Of a stretch of DNA of 64,000 nucleotides, positions 53,549 through 64,000 are shown one piece after another. Every line of letters begins with the position of its first letter. Position 1 is the stretch's first letter. The translations under genes were made by a program, and so were the position numbers. The stretch is taken from positions 1-64,000 of the forward strand of contig JAFKKH010000027.1 in assembly GCA_017305665.1 (NCBI GenBank). The letters run 5' to 3'. The notes below the pieces were generated by a model. It was not told the origin of the DNA. It was given only the letters and a program-made list of their open reading frames with translations, and did no database searches. The DNA comes from Hyphomicrobiales bacterium. Its GTDB lineage: Bacteria; Pseudomonadota; Alphaproteobacteria; Rhizobiales; Xanthobacteraceae.

Positions 53549-55060
53549 ATGGCCCCTCACGTTCTTGCCATCGATCAGGGCACCACATCCTCACGTGCGA
53601 TCGTGTTTCGCGCCGATATCTCCATCGCCGCGGTCGCGCAGCAGGAATTCCCGCAGCACTTTCCCGCGTCGGGCTGGGTCGAGCACGAGCCCGAGGACAT
53701 CTGGATATCGACGGTCGCGACCTGCCGCGACGCGATCAAGAAGGCCGGCATCGCGCCCAAGGACATCGCGGCCATCGGCATCACCAACCAGCGCGAGACC
53801 ACGGTGGTATGGGATCGTGCCACCGGGCAGGCCGTGCATCGCGCCATCGTCTGGCAAGACCGCCGCACCGCCGATATCTGCGCGCGGCTGAAGGCGGAAG
53901 GTCACGAGTCTGCGATCTCTGCGAAAACCGGACTGATCATCGATCCCTATTTTTCAGGCACCAAGGTCGCCTGGATTCTCGATCACGTTCCAGGTGCCCG
54001 GGCCCGCGCTGAACGCGGCGAGTTGATGTTCGGCACGGTGGATTGCTATCTGCTGTGGCGGCTGACCGGCGGCAAGGTGCATGTGACCGACGCCACCAAT
54101 GCCTCGCGTACGCTGTTGTTCAATATCCACGCCGGCCAGTGGGACGATGATCTCCTGAAGATCCTGCGCGTGCCGCGCGCGATGCTGCCGGAGGTGAGGG
54201 ATTCGTCGGCGCATTTCGGCGACAGCGTGGCCGATCTGTTCGGTGCGCCGATTGCAATCAGAGGCATCGCCGGCGACCAGCAGGCCGCGGTGGTGGGGCA
54301 GGCGTGCTTTGCGCCGGGCATGATCAAGTCCACTTACGGCACCGGCTGCTTCGCGCTGCTCAATACCGGCACGACGCCGGTCGTCTCAAAGAACAAGCTG
54401 CTCACGACGATCGCCTATCAGTTGAACGGAAAGCGTACCTATGCGCTGGAGGGTTCGATCTTCGTCGCAGGCAGCGCTGTGCAATGGTTGCGCGACGGGC
54501 TCGGCCTGATCAAGCAGGCGTCGGAAACGGGTCCGCTTGCCGACAAGTCCGATTCGACGCAGGCGGTCTATCTGGTGCCGGCCTTCGTCGGCATGGGCGC
54601 GCCGTACTGGAATCCGAACGTGCGCGGCGCGCTGTTCGGGCTGACGCGCAACACTGGCCCGGCGGAGCTCGCGCACGCCACGCTGGAAAGTGTCTGCTAC
54701 CAGACCTTCGATCTGTGGGCGGCGATGCGTGCCGACTGGTCGGAGGCCGAGGCGGCGCACACCGTGCTGCGTGTCGATGGCGGTATGACGGCGTCCGACT
54801 GGACCATGCAGCGCCTCGCCGACCTGCTCGATGCGCCGGTCGATCGGCCCGTCATCCAGGAAACCACGGCACTGGGCGCTGCGTACCTGGCGGGCCTTTC
54901 CGCCGGCGTGTTTCCGGAGCCGTCGAAGTTTGCCGACAACTGGCGGCTCGAGCGCCGCTTCAAGCCGAACATGAGCGCCGCCACAAGGACACGTAAATTG
55001 AAGGGCTGGGCGGCCGCGGTACGTGGCGTGCTGGCGAGCGACGAGGGTGCTCAGCCTTGA
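53549..55060 (+). CDS. glpK: Glycerol kinase
   Basis: 503 residues, normal length. Phosphorylates glycerol to glycerol 3-phosphate. D-Q-G-T-T-S-S-R at about 8-15, N-Q-R-E-T near 80, W-Q-D-R-R-T, G-D-Q-Q-A-A near 249 and Y-G-T-G-C-F, with the [13 protein letters not shown]-site segment near 410-420, are all present. No glpD or glpF is adjacent; the ABC transporter at 56340-60627 could supply a glycerol-related substrate (inference). Confidence 0.95.
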   Translation: MAPHVLAIDQGTTSSRAIVFRADISIAAVAQQEFPQHFPASGWVEHEPEDIWISTVATCRDAIKKAGIAPKDIAAIGITNQRETTVVWDRATGQAVHRAIVWQDRRTADICARLKAEGHESAISAKTGLIIDPYFSGTKVAWILDHVPGARARAERGELMFGTVDCYLLWRLTGGKVHVTDATNASRTLLFNIHAGQWDDDLLKILRVPRAMLPEVRDSSAHFGDSVADLFGAPIAIRGIAGDQQAAVVGQACFAPGMIKSTYGTGCFALLNTGTTPVVSKNKLLTTIAYQLNGKRTYALEGSIFVAGSAVQWLRDGLGLIKQASETGPLADKSDSTQAVYLVPAFVGMGAPYWNPNVRGALFGLTRNTGPAELAHATLESVCYQTFDLWAAMRADWSEAEAAHTVLRVDGGMTASDWTMQRLADLLDAPVDRPVIQETTALGAAYLAGLSAGVFPEPSKFADNWRLERRFKPNMSAATRTRKLKGWAAAVRGVLASDEGAQP

Positions 55061-55093
55061 AGCGTGCCTCGTCCTCCCATTATGGAGATAAAC

Positions 55094-55834
55094 GTGGCAC
55101 AAAACATCTACGACAATCCGGATTTCTTCGCGGGCTACAGCCAGTTGTCTCGTCAGGTGCATGGGCTGGATGGTGCGCCCGAATGGCCTGCAATTCGGGC
55201 CGTGCTGCCCGCGCTGGCCGGCAAGCGGGCCGCTGATCTGGGCTGCGGGTTCGGCTGGGCTTCACGCTGGATGCGCGAGCAGGGCGCGACCTCGGTGCTT
55301 GGCCTCGATCTGTCGCAGAACATGATCGCGCGCGCCAACGCCGATACCTCGGACCCGGCCATCGAATATCGGATCGCGGATCTCGAAACGCTGGAACTCT
55401 CCGCGGCGGCTTACGACCTCGTCTATAGCGCGCTGGCCTTTCATTACGTCGAGGATTTCCAGCGTCTCGCGTGCATGATCTACAGGGCGCTGGGTTCCGG
55501 CGGAGATCTGGTCTTCACGATCGAGCATCCGATCTTCATGGCTGCGGCGCACCCGCATTGGATTGTCGATGAAGACGGCCGCAAGACCTGGCCGGTCAAT
55601 GGCTATTCGGTTGAAGGCGAGCGCCGCACAGATTGGTTCGCCAGGGGTGTGCTGAAATATCACCGGACGCTCGGCACGACGCTCAACACGCTGATCGGTG
55701 CAGGCTTCGAATTGCGCCGGGTGGAGGAGTTCGCTCCGACGCGCGAACAGATCGAGCAGTTGCCCGAACTGGCCGAAGAACTGGAGCGGCCGATGATGCT
55801 CCTGGTCTCGGCGCGAAAGACGGAAACGCGTTAG
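55094..55834 (+). CDS. SAM-dependent class I methyltransferase
   Basis: 246 residues from a GTG with GGAGA 5 bases upstream; an ATG at 55082 lacks a site. The SAM-binding motif D-L-G-C-G-F-G is at about 44-50 with acidic D-L-S near 68. F-T-I-E-H-P-I-F and the lid region are of the UbiE/type 11 kind. Substrate unknown. It follows glpK by 33 bases. Confidence 0.88.
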   Translation: MAQNIYDNPDFFAGYSQLSRQVHGLDGAPEWPAIRAVLPALAGKRAADLGCGFGWASRWMREQGATSVLGLDLSQNMIARANADTSDPAIEYRIADLETLELSAAAYDLVYSALAFHYVEDFQRLACMIYRALGSGGDLVFTIEHPIFMAAAHPHWIVDEDGRKTWPVNGYSVEGERRTDWFARGVLKYHRTLGTTLNTLIGAGFELRRVEEFAPTREQIEQLPELAEELERPMMLLVSARKTETR

Positions 55835-56339
55835 GAGCCGCACTGTCCACGTCACAGGGGCGAGGCGTTCAAATGCGATCGCGAAAGCGTTACTCATTTC
55901 AGGTCGCCATCGCACGGGCGAGGTGCGCGCGTTGCGCAATGTCGCAGCGCAACACACATCGAGATTGCTATCCGCGTGCGGGTTGACGCGGGCACAGATC
56001 AAATCTCTGCGAATGGGAAAGTGAGCCAAGCCTGGCCGGCTCCGAAACCCGGATAAGGCGGGGCGTGCACGCAGCGCCATATACCAATGGGTCAAAATGA
56101 TTGACTGATTTAGCCGAAATGCCAAGTTGCCTGCTGTGTTGCCATTTGCTTTCCTTGCACCTGCGGAAATGCCTGGCCGGATCGTTTTGAGATTCAAGCA
56201 GATGCCAGCGCGATGACGTTCTCGCGCGCAAGAAGGCAGCCGCCAAACAACAAAAAAATTCAGTCGGTGGATGAGGCCATCCGCTCTTACGGATTCACTT
56301 CGTCCAACTGCGATCAAAAACAGTGGAGGAGGACCCAAG
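55835..56339. other. 505-base intergenic region upstream of the sugar-type ABC operon
   Basis: No convincing reading frame on either strand and no repeat of families A-C. It is less GC-rich in its right half and contains A-runs and a TTGACT stretch near 56100, so it probably holds the promoter and regulator sites of the transporter operon. No clear dyad was found. Confidence 0.5.
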
Positions 56340-57686
56340 ATGAGCATGAGCAAACTTCCGCGCGTCACGCGGCGTCGTTTCCTGAAGGAGACGGGCCTCA
56401 CCCTTGCGGCCGCTGGCGCCGCACCGGTGCTCTCGGCGCCGTTCGTTTCGACAGCGATGGCCGACACCAAAACACTATCGATTGTGCAGTGGAGCCACTT
56501 CGTTCCGGCCTACGACAAGTGGTTCGATAATTTCGCCAAGGAGTGGGGCGTCAAGAACAAGATCGCGGTGACGGTCGACCACATCCCTGTGGGCAACGTC
56601 CCGGCGCGCGCGGCCGCCGAAGTGTCGGCGCAATCGGGACACGACATCTTCGGATGGAACGGCTCGGGTGGCGCACACCTCTACAGAAAATTCCTGGTCG
56701 ATGTGACGCAACTCGTGCAAGAGACCGAGAAGAAGTACGGCAAGGTCAGCACGATCGGCCAGCAGATCGGTTTCAACCAGGAGGACAAGACCTGGTCGGC
56801 ATTCCCCGATTTCTACATCAATTTCCCGCCCTTGTATCGGAAGAGCATGTGGGACGAGATCGGCATGAAGCCCGATACCTGGGACAACGTGCGGATCGGC
56901 GGTGCCAAGCTCAAGGCGAAGGGTCACCCGGTCGGCATCTCGCTCGGCCACAGCAACGACCCGAACACGACCTGGCGCGGGATCCTGTGGGCCTTCGGCG
57001 GTGCAGTCCAGGACGAGAGCGGCAAGAAGGTCGTGCTCAACAGCAAAGAGACTATTGAAACCGTAAAATTTGCCGCTGCGCTCTACAAGGAAGCCATGAC
57101 GTCGGAAGTGCTGTCATGGGACGACTCCAGCAACAATCGCTATCTGGTGTCCGGCGTCGCGTCGATGATCGTCAATCCGATTTCGGCTTACCGTACGTTC
57201 CAGAAAGCCAACAAAGCAGGTGCGGATGACACTTACATCTTAGCCCCGCCAAAAGGGCCGGTCCGCCAGATCATGGGCGGCTCAGCCGAATATTACGGCG
57301 TTTGGAAGTTCGCCAAGAACAAGGAAGGCGCGATCGAGTTCCTCAAACACTACAGCGATCATTGGCCGGAAGCTTTCAAGGCAAGCGAGGGTTACAACAA
57401 TCCGTGCTTCGCCAATCTGGTGCCGAAGCCAATGCCGATTCTGTCTGATGATCCGACCTCGACGCCGCACGACAAACTCGCGGTGCTACAGGACTCCGAC
57501 AAGTGGTCGGCTGCGCCCGGTTATCCCGGGCCGTCCTGGCCGGCGGTCGACGAAGTGTTCAACGACTTCATCATTCCCGACATGATGGCCAAGGCGGCGA
57601 CCGGCCAGATGTCCGCGGAGGACTCGGTGAAGTGGGCCACGCAGCAGTGCGAAGCCATCTACAGGAAGTGGCTGCAGCGCACCTGA
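56340..57686 (+). CDS. Sugar-type ABC substrate-binding protein with Tat signal
   Basis: 448 residues from ATG 56340 with TGGAGGAGG upstream. The N-terminus T-R-R-R-F-L-K-E-T-G-L-T-L-A-A followed by a hydrophobic stretch and A-M-A|D-T-K is a twin-arginine signal, so the protein is exported folded. The mature part is a family 1 (MalE/UgpB-type) solute-binding protein. The first gene of a four-gene importer (binding protein, ATPase, two permeases). Ligand unknown; glpK nearby makes glycerol or a polyol possible. Confidence 0.92.
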   Translation: MSMSKLPRVTRRRFLKETGLTLAAAGAAPVLSAPFVSTAMADTKTLSIVQWSHFVPAYDKWFDNFAKEWGVKNKIAVTVDHIPVGNVPARAAAEVSAQSGHDIFGWNGSGGAHLYRKFLVDVTQLVQETEKKYGKVSTIGQQIGFNQEDKTWSAFPDFYINFPPLYRKSMWDEIGMKPDTWDNVRIGGAKLKAKGHPVGISLGHSNDPNTTWRGILWAFGGAVQDESGKKVVLNSKETIETVKFAAALYKEAMTSEVLSWDDSSNNRYLVSGVASMIVNPISAYRTFQKANKAGADDTYILAPPKGPVRQIMGGSAEYYGVWKFAKNKEGAIEFLKHYSDHWPEAFKASEGYNNPCFANLVPKPMPILSDDPTSTPHDKLAVLQDSDKWSAAPGYPGPSWPAVDEVFNDFIIPDMMAKAATGQMSAEDSVKWATQQCEAIYRKWLQRT

Positions 57687-57807
57687 ACGCCGCGATCCGG
57701 GCCGTGCGCGATGCGCGGCCCGGCCTTGTCGATCATCGATAGAATGAGGGCGGCCCGCTGCAGCAAAACAGCGGCGGGAACATACATCTTCAATTCCGGG
57801 AGGTTCG

Positions 57808-58836
57808 ATGTCTGCGGTTATAGCAAGGGATATCGTCAAGAAGTTCGCCGAGGTCCCTGCCGTCAACGGTATTTCGCTCTCGATACCGGACGGTGAGTTC
57901 ATGGTGCTGCTCGGCCCGTCGGGCTGCGGCAAAACAACGTTCCTGCGCATTATCTGCGGGCTTGAGCAGCAGACGAGCGGCGACCTGATGATCGGCGGCG
58001 CCATTGTCAATGAGTTGCCGCCCCGGGCACGTGGCGTGGCGATGATGTTTCAGAGCTACGGCCTCTACCCGCACTACACGGTGCGCAACAACATCGCCTT
58101 CCCGTTGAAGACGCAGCGCGTGCCGCGCGAGAAAATCAACAAACAGGTGGAGTGGGCGTCGCAGTTGCTCGGCATCGACCATCTGCTCGACCGCCGTCCG
58201 CGCCAATTGTCGGGCGGCGAGCGTCAGCGCGTTGCGCTCGCGCGCGCGCTGGTCCGCGAGCCGACGGCCTTGCTGCTCGACGAGCCGCTGTCGAATCTCG
58301 ACGCCAAGTTGCGCACCATGGCGCGACAGGAGATCAAGAATTTCCAGCAGCGGGTCGGATTGACCACGATCTACGTCACGCACGACCAGGTCGAGGCAAT
58401 GGGCATGGGTGACCGCATTGCGGTGATCGACCACGGCAACATCCGTCAGGTCGGAACCCCGACGGAAATCTACAACGATCCCGCCGATCTCTTCGTCGCC
58501 ACCTTCGTGGGTTCGCCGCCGATGAATATCGTCACTCACAGTGGCGGCGGTTATCTCGGGTTCCGTCCCGAGAATTTCCTGCCCAAGAACATGATCGAAG
58601 ATGGCGCAGCGACCGAGTTCAAATTTCGCGTCGACCGATCCGAGTATCTTGGCGCCGAACGTATCGTCTACGGCGTGCTGGACGGTTTCGAATCGAAGCA
58701 GATCATCACGGCGAAACTGCCGCCGGCGCACGTCGACGAGAAAAACATTCGCCCCGGCGAGTGGCATACGTTTGCCGTGAAGAACAGCGAACTGCGACAG
58801 TTCGACAAGAACGGCAACCGGGCCACATCACACTGA
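57808..58836 (+). CDS. ABC transporter ATP-binding protein (UgpC/MalK type)
   Basis: 342 residues. Walker A G-P-S-G-C-G-K-T-T at about 37-45, L-S-G-G-E-R-Q-R signature near 135-142, Walker B L-L-L-D-E-P near 155-160. The C-terminal 110 residues form the TOBE-type regulatory part (shortened and low in similarity). It energises the importer formed with the permeases at 58848 and 59779. Confidence 0.92.
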   Translation: MSAVIARDIVKKFAEVPAVNGISLSIPDGEFMVLLGPSGCGKTTFLRIICGLEQQTSGDLMIGGAIVNELPPRARGVAMMFQSYGLYPHYTVRNNIAFPLKTQRVPREKINKQVEWASQLLGIDHLLDRRPRQLSGGERQRVALARALVREPTALLLDEPLSNLDAKLRTMARQEIKNFQQRVGLTTIYVTHDQVEAMGMGDRIAVIDHGNIRQVGTPTEIYNDPADLFVATFVGSPPMNIVTHSGGGYLGFRPENFLPKNMIEDGAATEFKFRVDRSEYLGAERIVYGVLDGFESKQIITAKLPPAHVDEKNIRPGEWHTFAVKNSELRQFDKNGNRATSH

Positions 58837-58847
58837 GGGGACGACCG

Positions 58848-59777
58848 ATGGCTGTGATCGCTGAGCCCGTCGCAAAACCGGTTTCCCGCCTCAACTTCTT
58901 GCTGGATCGGCGAGATGTTTTCGAGGCGATCCTAGTTGCGCCGGCAGTCATCTACGTGCTGTTGCTGGTCGGGTTGCCGCTGCTGCTGGCAATCTACTAC
59001 TCGCTCAGCGCCTATACGATCTACGATCCGACCTGGAAGTTCGTCGGCCTGTCGAATTTCATCGACGTCGTGGAAAACCCGACGTTTCCGCAGACGCTGG
59101 CCAATACCTTCATCTTCACGTTTGGCTCGCAACTGCTCGGCCTTGTTATCGGAAAGTTCGGCGCCTTTCTGCTGCTGCGGCCCTTTCCCGGTCGAAAGAT
59201 CGTCAGGGCGCTGATTGTCCTGCCCTTCGTGATCCCGGTCGCGCTCGCGACGATCGCCTGGCGATGGCTGTTCGATTCGCTTTACAGCGTCTTCAACTGG
59301 ACCTTGATCGCGCTTCACATCATGGATCGTGCCGACGTTCCGAACTGGCTCGGTACGCCGTGGCTGGCGATGCTGTGCGTGGTGATCATCAATGCTTGGC
59401 GCTTCTTTCCGTTCGCCATCGTGATCTTCCTTGCCGGCCTCACATCGGTTCCGCAGGACGTGATCGATGCCGCGACGGTTGACGGTGCCGGTTTCTGGCG
59501 CCGCAACTATCAGATCATCCTGCCGATGATCTTGCCGATCGTGGCGATCGGCCTGATCTTCGGCATCGTGTTTACATTCACGGACCTGTCCATCGTCTTC
59601 CTGCTGACCATGGGAGGTCCGGTCAACGCGACATCGGTTTTAGGCTTTGCCGGCTTCCAGACCGGCATCATCTCCGGCGATGTCTCGCATGGCGCGGCCA
59701 TCTCGCTATTCATGCTGCCGGTGCTGCTGGTGGTTGTTGTCTTTATGCTGCGCTTCATCCGGCGCCGGGAGATCTGA
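58848..59777 (+). CDS. Sugar-type ABC transporter permease 1
   Basis: 309 residues from ATG 58848 (GGGGACG upstream). Six membrane segments and the coupling-loop motif D-A-A-T-V-D-G-A-G-F-W-R-R (E/D-A-A...G) identify a MalF/UgpA-type subunit. It begins 11 bases after the ATPase gene. Confidence 0.92.
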   Translation: MAVIAEPVAKPVSRLNFLLDRRDVFEAILVAPAVIYVLLLVGLPLLLAIYYSLSAYTIYDPTWKFVGLSNFIDVVENPTFPQTLANTFIFTFGSQLLGLVIGKFGAFLLLRPFPGRKIVRALIVLPFVIPVALATIAWRWLFDSLYSVFNWTLIALHIMDRADVPNWLGTPWLAMLCVVIINAWRFFPFAIVIFLAGLTSVPQDVIDAATVDGAGFWRRNYQIILPMILPIVAIGLIFGIVFTFTDLSIVFLLTMGGPVNATSVLGFAGFQTGIISGDVSHGAAISLFMLPVLLVVVVFMLRFIRRREI

Positions 59778-59778
59778 C

Positions 59779-60627
59779 ATGCCGCGCACGCTCAGAAAGA
59801 TCCTCGGCGAGACTTCGTTCTTCGTCGGAGTGGCGTTTTTCACCATCCTTGCCGCGTTTCCGTTCTATTGGATGCTGATTACGGCATTCAAGCAGAACAG
59901 CGATCTCTACAACGTCACGAACAACCCGTTCTTCTTTAACGAATGGCCGACGTTGGAGCATATCAAATACCTGTTTCGGGAAACGCTTTTCGCGCGCTGG
60001 CTCTGGAACTCCCTGGTCATCGGGGTTTGCGTCACGGCGATCACGATCGTGACGGCGGTCCCGGCCGGTTATGCCTTGGCGCGCATGAAGAGCAAGAAGG
60101 GCGAAGCGCTGGGCATTGCCGTATTCCTCACCTATCTGGTGCCGCCGACCCTGCTGTTCCTGCCGCTGTCACGGATCGTCGCGGTGCTCGGGCTGCAAAA
60201 TTCGATGTGGTCGCTGGTGCTAGTCTATCCGACCTTCACCATCCCGTTCTGCGCCTGGCTGCTGATGGGGTTCTTCAAGGCGCTGCCGGCCGAGATCGAG
60301 GAGGCAGCGATCGTCGACGGCTGCAGCCTGTTCGGTGCCTTCATCAAGATGGCGATTCCGCTGTCGGTGCCGGCGATCCTGACCGTGGTGATCTTCACGT
60401 TCACCCTCACATTGCAGGAATTCGTCTACGCGCTGACCTTCGTGTCATCGTCGGACCAGAAGCCGATCACCCTCGGCGTGACGACTGACCTGGTGCGCGG
60501 CGACGTGTTCTTCTGGGGCGAACTGATGGCCGGGGCGCTGATCGCCGCCGTGCCGGTGGCGATCGCCTACAACCTGTTCCTCGATCGTTTCATTACCGGC
60601 ATCACCGGCGGCGCGGTCAAGGGTTGA
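59779..60627 (+). CDS. Sugar-type ABC transporter permease 2
   Basis: 282 residues, MalG/UgpE type, six membrane segments; coupling loop E-E-A-A-I-V-D-G-C-S. It begins one base after the stop of permease 1, so the two are coupled. It is convergent with metH, 23 bases between stops. Confidence 0.92.
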   Translation: MPRTLRKILGETSFFVGVAFFTILAAFPFYWMLITAFKQNSDLYNVTNNPFFFNEWPTLEHIKYLFRETLFARWLWNSLVIGVCVTAITIVTAVPAGYALARMKSKKGEALGIAVFLTYLVPPTLLFLPLSRIVAVLGLQNSMWSLVLVYPTFTIPFCAWLLMGFFKALPAEIEEAAIVDGCSLFGAFIKMAIPLSVPAILTVVIFTFTLTLQEFVYALTFVSSSDQKPITLGVTTDLVRGDVFFWGELMAGALIAAVPVAIAYNLFLDRFITGITGGAVKG

Positions 60628-60650
60628 TAAGCGCCGGCGGCGCGCGAGGA

Positions 60651-63600
60651 TCAACCTGCGCGCGCGGTGGATTTGCGATACTGCAGATGTATCGCGCACT
60701 GGCATCCCGGCGGATGATTGGTGATCTCGGCGGACGCGTCATTTGCGGCCATCGGCGTGGCCGTGCGTGCCGGTGTCGCGCTGCTCTGCGCGGGAGCCTG
60801 CCCCGGAATGTAGTTGAGGATCGGCGCCAGCCAGCGCTCCACCTCGGCGACACCCATGTTCTTGCGCGCGGCATAGTCCTCGACCTGATCGCGCTCGATC
60901 TTGCCGACGCCGAAATAGTAGCTGTCGGGGTGGCTGTAGTAGAGCCCGGATACCGAGGAGCCCGGCCACATCGCAAAGCTTTCGGTGAGTTCGACGCCGG
61001 TCGCGCGCGTCGCGTCGAGCAGCCTGAACAGCGTCGCCTTCTCGGTGTGATCGGGCTGCGCCGGATAGCCCGGAGCCGGGCGGATGCCCTGATAGTCCTC
61101 CTTGATGAGCTGCTCGCTGTTGAGCGACTCGTCCGGCGCATAACCCCAGAATTCCTTACGCACGCGCTGATGCATCCGCTCGGCGAAAGCTTCGGCCAGG
61201 CGATCGGCCAGCGCCTTCACCAGGATGGACGAGTAGTCGTCATTGGCGTTCTTGAAGCGCGCCGCGATCTCGTCCTCGCCGAGCCCGGCGGTGACGGCAA
61301 ATCCGCCAATGTAGTCGGCGATGCCGGTGTCCTTCGGAGCGATGAAGTCCGACAGCGCGGCATTATGGCGGCCCTCACGCTTCTCGAGCTGCTGGCGCAG
61401 CGTGTGATAGGTTGCGATCGGAGTTGTGCGGGTTTCGTCGCTGTAGACCACGACGTCGTCACCGACGGCGTTCGCGGGCCAGAAGCCGATGACGCCGCTG
61501 GCCTTGAACCACTTTTCCTTGACGATGCGGTCCAGCATCTTGCGCGCGTCGTCGTAGAGCGAGCGGGCAGTCTCGCCCACCACCTTGTCGTCGAGAATGG
61601 CCGGGAAGCGGCCGGTTAATTCCCAGACCTGGAAGAACGGCGTCCAGTCGATGATCTCGACCAGTTCCTCCAGGGGATAATTCGTGAAGGTCTTGGTGCC
61701 GAGGAACGTCGGTGTGGTCGGACGGTAGCTGCTCCAATCGACCGGCACGGCATTGGCGCGCGCAGCGGCCAGCGTGATGCGCTTCTTGTCCTGTTGCGCG
61801 CGGAAATGCGCCGCAGAAATCCTGGCATATTCGGTGCGAACTTCAGAAGCGTAGGTGTCGCGCCGCTCCGGTGACAACAGTGACGCGACGACGCCGACCG
61901 CGCGGCTGGCGTCGTTGACATGGACGACGGGGCCGCTCTGGTAGTTCGGATCGATCTTCACTGCCGTGTGCACGCGGCTGGTGGTGGCGCCGCCGATCAG
62001 CAGCGGCAACTTCAGGCCCTGCCGCTCCAGCTCGGCCGCGAAGTAACCCATCTCGTCGAGCGACGGTGTAATCAGGCCGGAGAGGCCGACAATATCCGCC
62101 TTTTCCGCTTTCGCGGTCTCGATGATCTTTGCAGCGGGCACCATAACGCCGAGGTCGATCACCTCGTAGTTGTTGCACTGGAGCACGATGCCGACGATGT
62201 TCTTGCCGATGTCGTGGACATCGCCCTTGACGGTGGCCATCACGATCTTGCCGGCCGACTGCCGTTGCCCCGCGTTCGTGCCGGCGGCCTGATTGCGCTT
62301 CTTCTCTTCCTCCATGAACGGCATCAGATAGGCGACCGCCTGCTTCATCACCCGTGCCGACTTCACCACCTGCGGCAGGAACATCTTTCCGTCGCCGAAC
62401 AGATCGCCGACGATGTTCATGCCGGCCATCAGCGGGCCTTCGATGACGCTGAGCGGCCGGTCGACGGTCTGCCGGGCGGCTTCGGTGTCTTCCTCGATGT
62501 ATTCGGTGATGCCGTTGACCAGCGCATGGGATAGCCGCTTCTCAACCGGCCATTCGCGCCAGGCAAGATCCTGTTCCTTGCTCTGCTTCTCCTGGCCGCG
62601 GAATTTTTCCGCGAGATTGAGCAGGCGTTCGGAGGCGCCGGGGTCGCGGTTGAGGACCACGTCCTCGCAAACCTGCCGCAACTCGGGATCGATGTCGTCA
62701 TAGACGATCATCTGTCCGGCGTTGACGATGCCCATATCCATGCCGGCCTTGATGGCATGATACAGGAACACCGAGTGCATCGCCTCACGCACCGGCTCGT
62801 TGCCGCGGAACGAGAACGACAGGTTGGAGACGCCGCCGGAGATATGCGCGTGCGGCAGGTTCTGGCGAATCCAGCGCGTCGCCTCGATGAAGTCGACGCC
62901 GTAGTTGTTGTGCTCTTCCAGACCGGTCGCGATCGCAAAGATGTTCGGATCGAAGATGATGTCTTCCGGCGGGAAATCCAGCTGGTTGACGAGAATGTCG
63001 TAGGCGCGCTTGCAGATCTGAGTCTTGCGTTCGAAGGTGTCGGCTTGGCCAGCCTCGTCGAACGCCATCACCACCACGGCCGCGCCGTGGCGTCGTGCGA
63101 TGGTCGCTTCGTGGGTGAACTTCTCCTCGCCTTCCTTCAGCGAGATCGAATTGACCACCGGCTTGCCCTGGATGCACTTCAGCCCGGCCTCGATCACCGC
63201 GAACTTCGAGGAGTCCACCATGATGGGGACGCGTGCGATGTCCGGCTCGGATGCCACGAGATTCAGGAACGTCACGATGGCCTGTTCGGAATCCAGCAGG
63301 CCTTCGTCCATATTGACGTCGATGATCTGCGCACCGTTCTCGACCTGATCGCGCGCGACCTGCAAGGCAGCGGCATAGTCGCCGGCCGTGATCAGCTTGC
63401 GGAAGCGCGCAGAGCCGGTGACGTTGGTGCGCTCGCCCACGTTGACGAACGGAATGTCGGAGGTCAGCGTGAACGGCTCGAGGCCGGAGAGCCGCAAGCG
63501 CGGTTTGATCTCGGGCACGACACGCGGCTTGTGCGGGGCGACGGCGGCAGCGATGGCCGCGATATGGTCCGGCGTGGTGCCGCAGCAGCCGCCGACGACG

Positions 63601-64000
63601 TTGACGAGTCCGCTGGCCGCGAATTCGCCGATCAGCCGCGCCATATATTCGGGGCTCTCGTCGTACTGTCCGAATTCGTTGGGCAGGCCGGCATTCGGAT
63701 AGGCGCAGATCAGCGTATCGGCGACGCGGCCGATGTCGGCGATATGGGCGCGGAGATCCTCGGCGCCGAGTGCGCAGTTGAAGCCGACGGTGATCGGTTT
63801 GGCGTGACGGATCGAGTGCCAGAACGCTTCCGGCAACTGTCCCGACAGCAGGCGGCCGGACTTGTCGGTGATGGTGCCGGATACCATGACCGGAACGTCG
63901 ATGCCGCGCTCCTCGCAAATCTCGGAGATCGCGTAGAGCGCCGCCTTGGCGTTCAGTGTGTCGAAGATGGTCTCCACCAGCAGCAGGTCCGCGCCGCCGT
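60651..64000 (-). CDS. metH: Cobalamin-dependent methionine synthase (5' end outside window)
   Basis: 1115 residues visible; the frame runs off the right edge (it reads [14 protein letters not shown] there), so the N-terminal part of the homocysteine domain is missing. In order: homocysteine domain with zinc Cys pair in G-G-C-C-G-T-T, pterin domain ([11 protein letters not shown]), B12 domain with the D-V-H-D-I-G-K-N histidine ligand, and the activation domain with Y-Y-F-G-V-G-K-I. It transfers methyl from methyltetrahydrofolate to homocysteine via cobalamin. A C-terminal tail with H-P-P-G-C-Q-C is present. Confidence 0.95.
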   Translation of the reverse strand, partial: GGADLLLVETIFDTLNAKAALYAISEICEERGIDVPVMVSGTITDKSGRLLSGQLPEAFWHSIRHAKPITVGFNCALGAEDLRAHIADIGRVADTLICAYPNAGLPNEFGQYDESPEYMARLIGEFAASGLVNVVGGCCGTTPDHIAAIAAAVAPHKPRVVPEIKPRLRLSGLEPFTLTSDIPFVNVGERTNVTGSARFRKLITAGDYAAALQVARDQVENGAQIIDVNMDEGLLDSEQAIVTFLNLVASEPDIARVPIMVDSSKFAVIEAGLKCIQGKPVVNSISLKEGEEKFTHEATIARRHGAAVVVMAFDEAGQADTFERKTQICKRAYDILVNQLDFPPEDIIFDPNIFAIATGLEEHNNYGVDFIEATRWIRQNLPHAHISGGVSNLSFSFRGNEPVREAMHSVFLYHAIKAGMDMGIVNAGQMIVYDDIDPELRQVCEDVVLNRDPGASERLLNLAEKFRGQEKQSKEQDLAWREWPVEKRLSHALVNGITEYIEEDTEAARQTVDRPLSVIEGPLMAGMNIVGDLFGDGKMFLPQVVKSARVMKQAVAYLMPFMEEEKKRNQAAGTNAGQRQSAGKIVMATVKGDVHDIGKNIVGIVLQCNNYEVIDLGVMVPAAKIIETAKAEKADIVGLSGLITPSLDEMGYFAAELERQGLKLPLLIGGATTSRVHTAVKIDPNYQSGPVVHVNDASRAVGVVASLLSPERRDTYASEVRTEYARISAAHFRAQQDKKRITLAAARANAVPVDWSSYRPTTPTFLGTKTFTNYPLEELVEIIDWTPFFQVWELTGRFPAILDDKVVGETARSLYDDARKMLDRIVKEKWFKASGVIGFWPANAVGDDVVVYSDETRTTPIATYHTLRQQLEKREGRHNAALSDFIAPKDTGIADYIGGFAVTAGLGEDEIAARFKNANDDYSSILVKALADRLAEAFAERMHQRVRKEFWGYAPDESLNSEQLIKEDYQGIRPAPGYPAQPDHTEKATLFRLLDATRATGVELTESFAMWPGSSVSGLYYSHPDSYYFGVGKIERDQVEDYAARKNMGVAEVERWLAPILNYIPGQAPAQSSATPARTATPMAANDASAEITNHPPGCQCAIHLQYRKSTARAG

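Overview
The window is high-GC, densely coded chromosomal DNA from an alphaproteobacterium, most likely of the Bradyrhizobium/Rhodopseudomonas group. The evidence is the gene content (CoA-dependent aromatic and dicarboxylate catabolism, several branched-chain-type ABC importers, TRAP transport, a pobA), the gene order of a pimFABCD-like operon, and interspersed palindromic 'gtcattcc...ggaatgac' repeats common in that group. No rRNA, tRNA, CRISPR, phage or insertion sequence was seen. The assignment rests on recognition, not on a database search.

Layout. 1-2936: three acyl-CoA dehydrogenase genes (one cut by the window edge, two tandem paralogues). 3093-15847: single genes and small units: nitroreductase, crotonase, a membrane cyclic-nucleotide-binding protein translationally overlapping a DUF6537-like gene, DUF3307 protein, haloalkane dehalogenase, GFA and YkgJ-type proteins, a WYL regulator divergent from a GST-like gene, a LysR regulator divergent from AhpD-like and PNPOx-like genes, a hotdog thioesterase and pobA. 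16085-19668: DctP-type TRAP transporter plus a DUF3237 protein, divergent from pobA. 19922-32799: a hydroxycinnamate-type cluster with crotonase, feruloyl-CoA synthase, SDR, 4-hydroxybenzoyl-CoA-type thioesterase, an ABC importer (binding protein, LivF, a fused LivM-LivG protein, LivH), MFS and Rieske oxygenase genes and two MarR regulators. 32814-35448: cytochrome P450 and a MOFRL-type glycerate kinase. 35586-44117: three tandem paralogous binding proteins, a complete Liv-type permease/ATPase set and an IclR regulator, all on the minus strand. 44256-52997: divergent beta-oxidation operon resembling R. palustris pimFABCD plus an SDR. 53014-60627: CusF-like secreted protein, glpK, a methyltransferase and a Tat-exported sugar-type ABC transporter. 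60651-64000: the 3' part of metH.

How the genes fit together (inference). The cluster at 20-33 kb would import phenylpropenoid acids, activate them to CoA thioesters, shorten the side chain and release hydroxybenzoates. PobA would convert 4-hydroxybenzoate to protocatechuate. The IclR/Liv/pim block would import medium-chain mono- or dicarboxylates and degrade them by beta-oxidation. The window therefore looks like a catabolic region for lignin-derived and acyl substrates. I found no clearly unprecedented system. The more unusual points are the LivM-LivG fusion, the triplicated binding proteins, CusF-like and crotonase proteins whose usual active-site residues are replaced, and repeats placed between genes of the pim-like operon.
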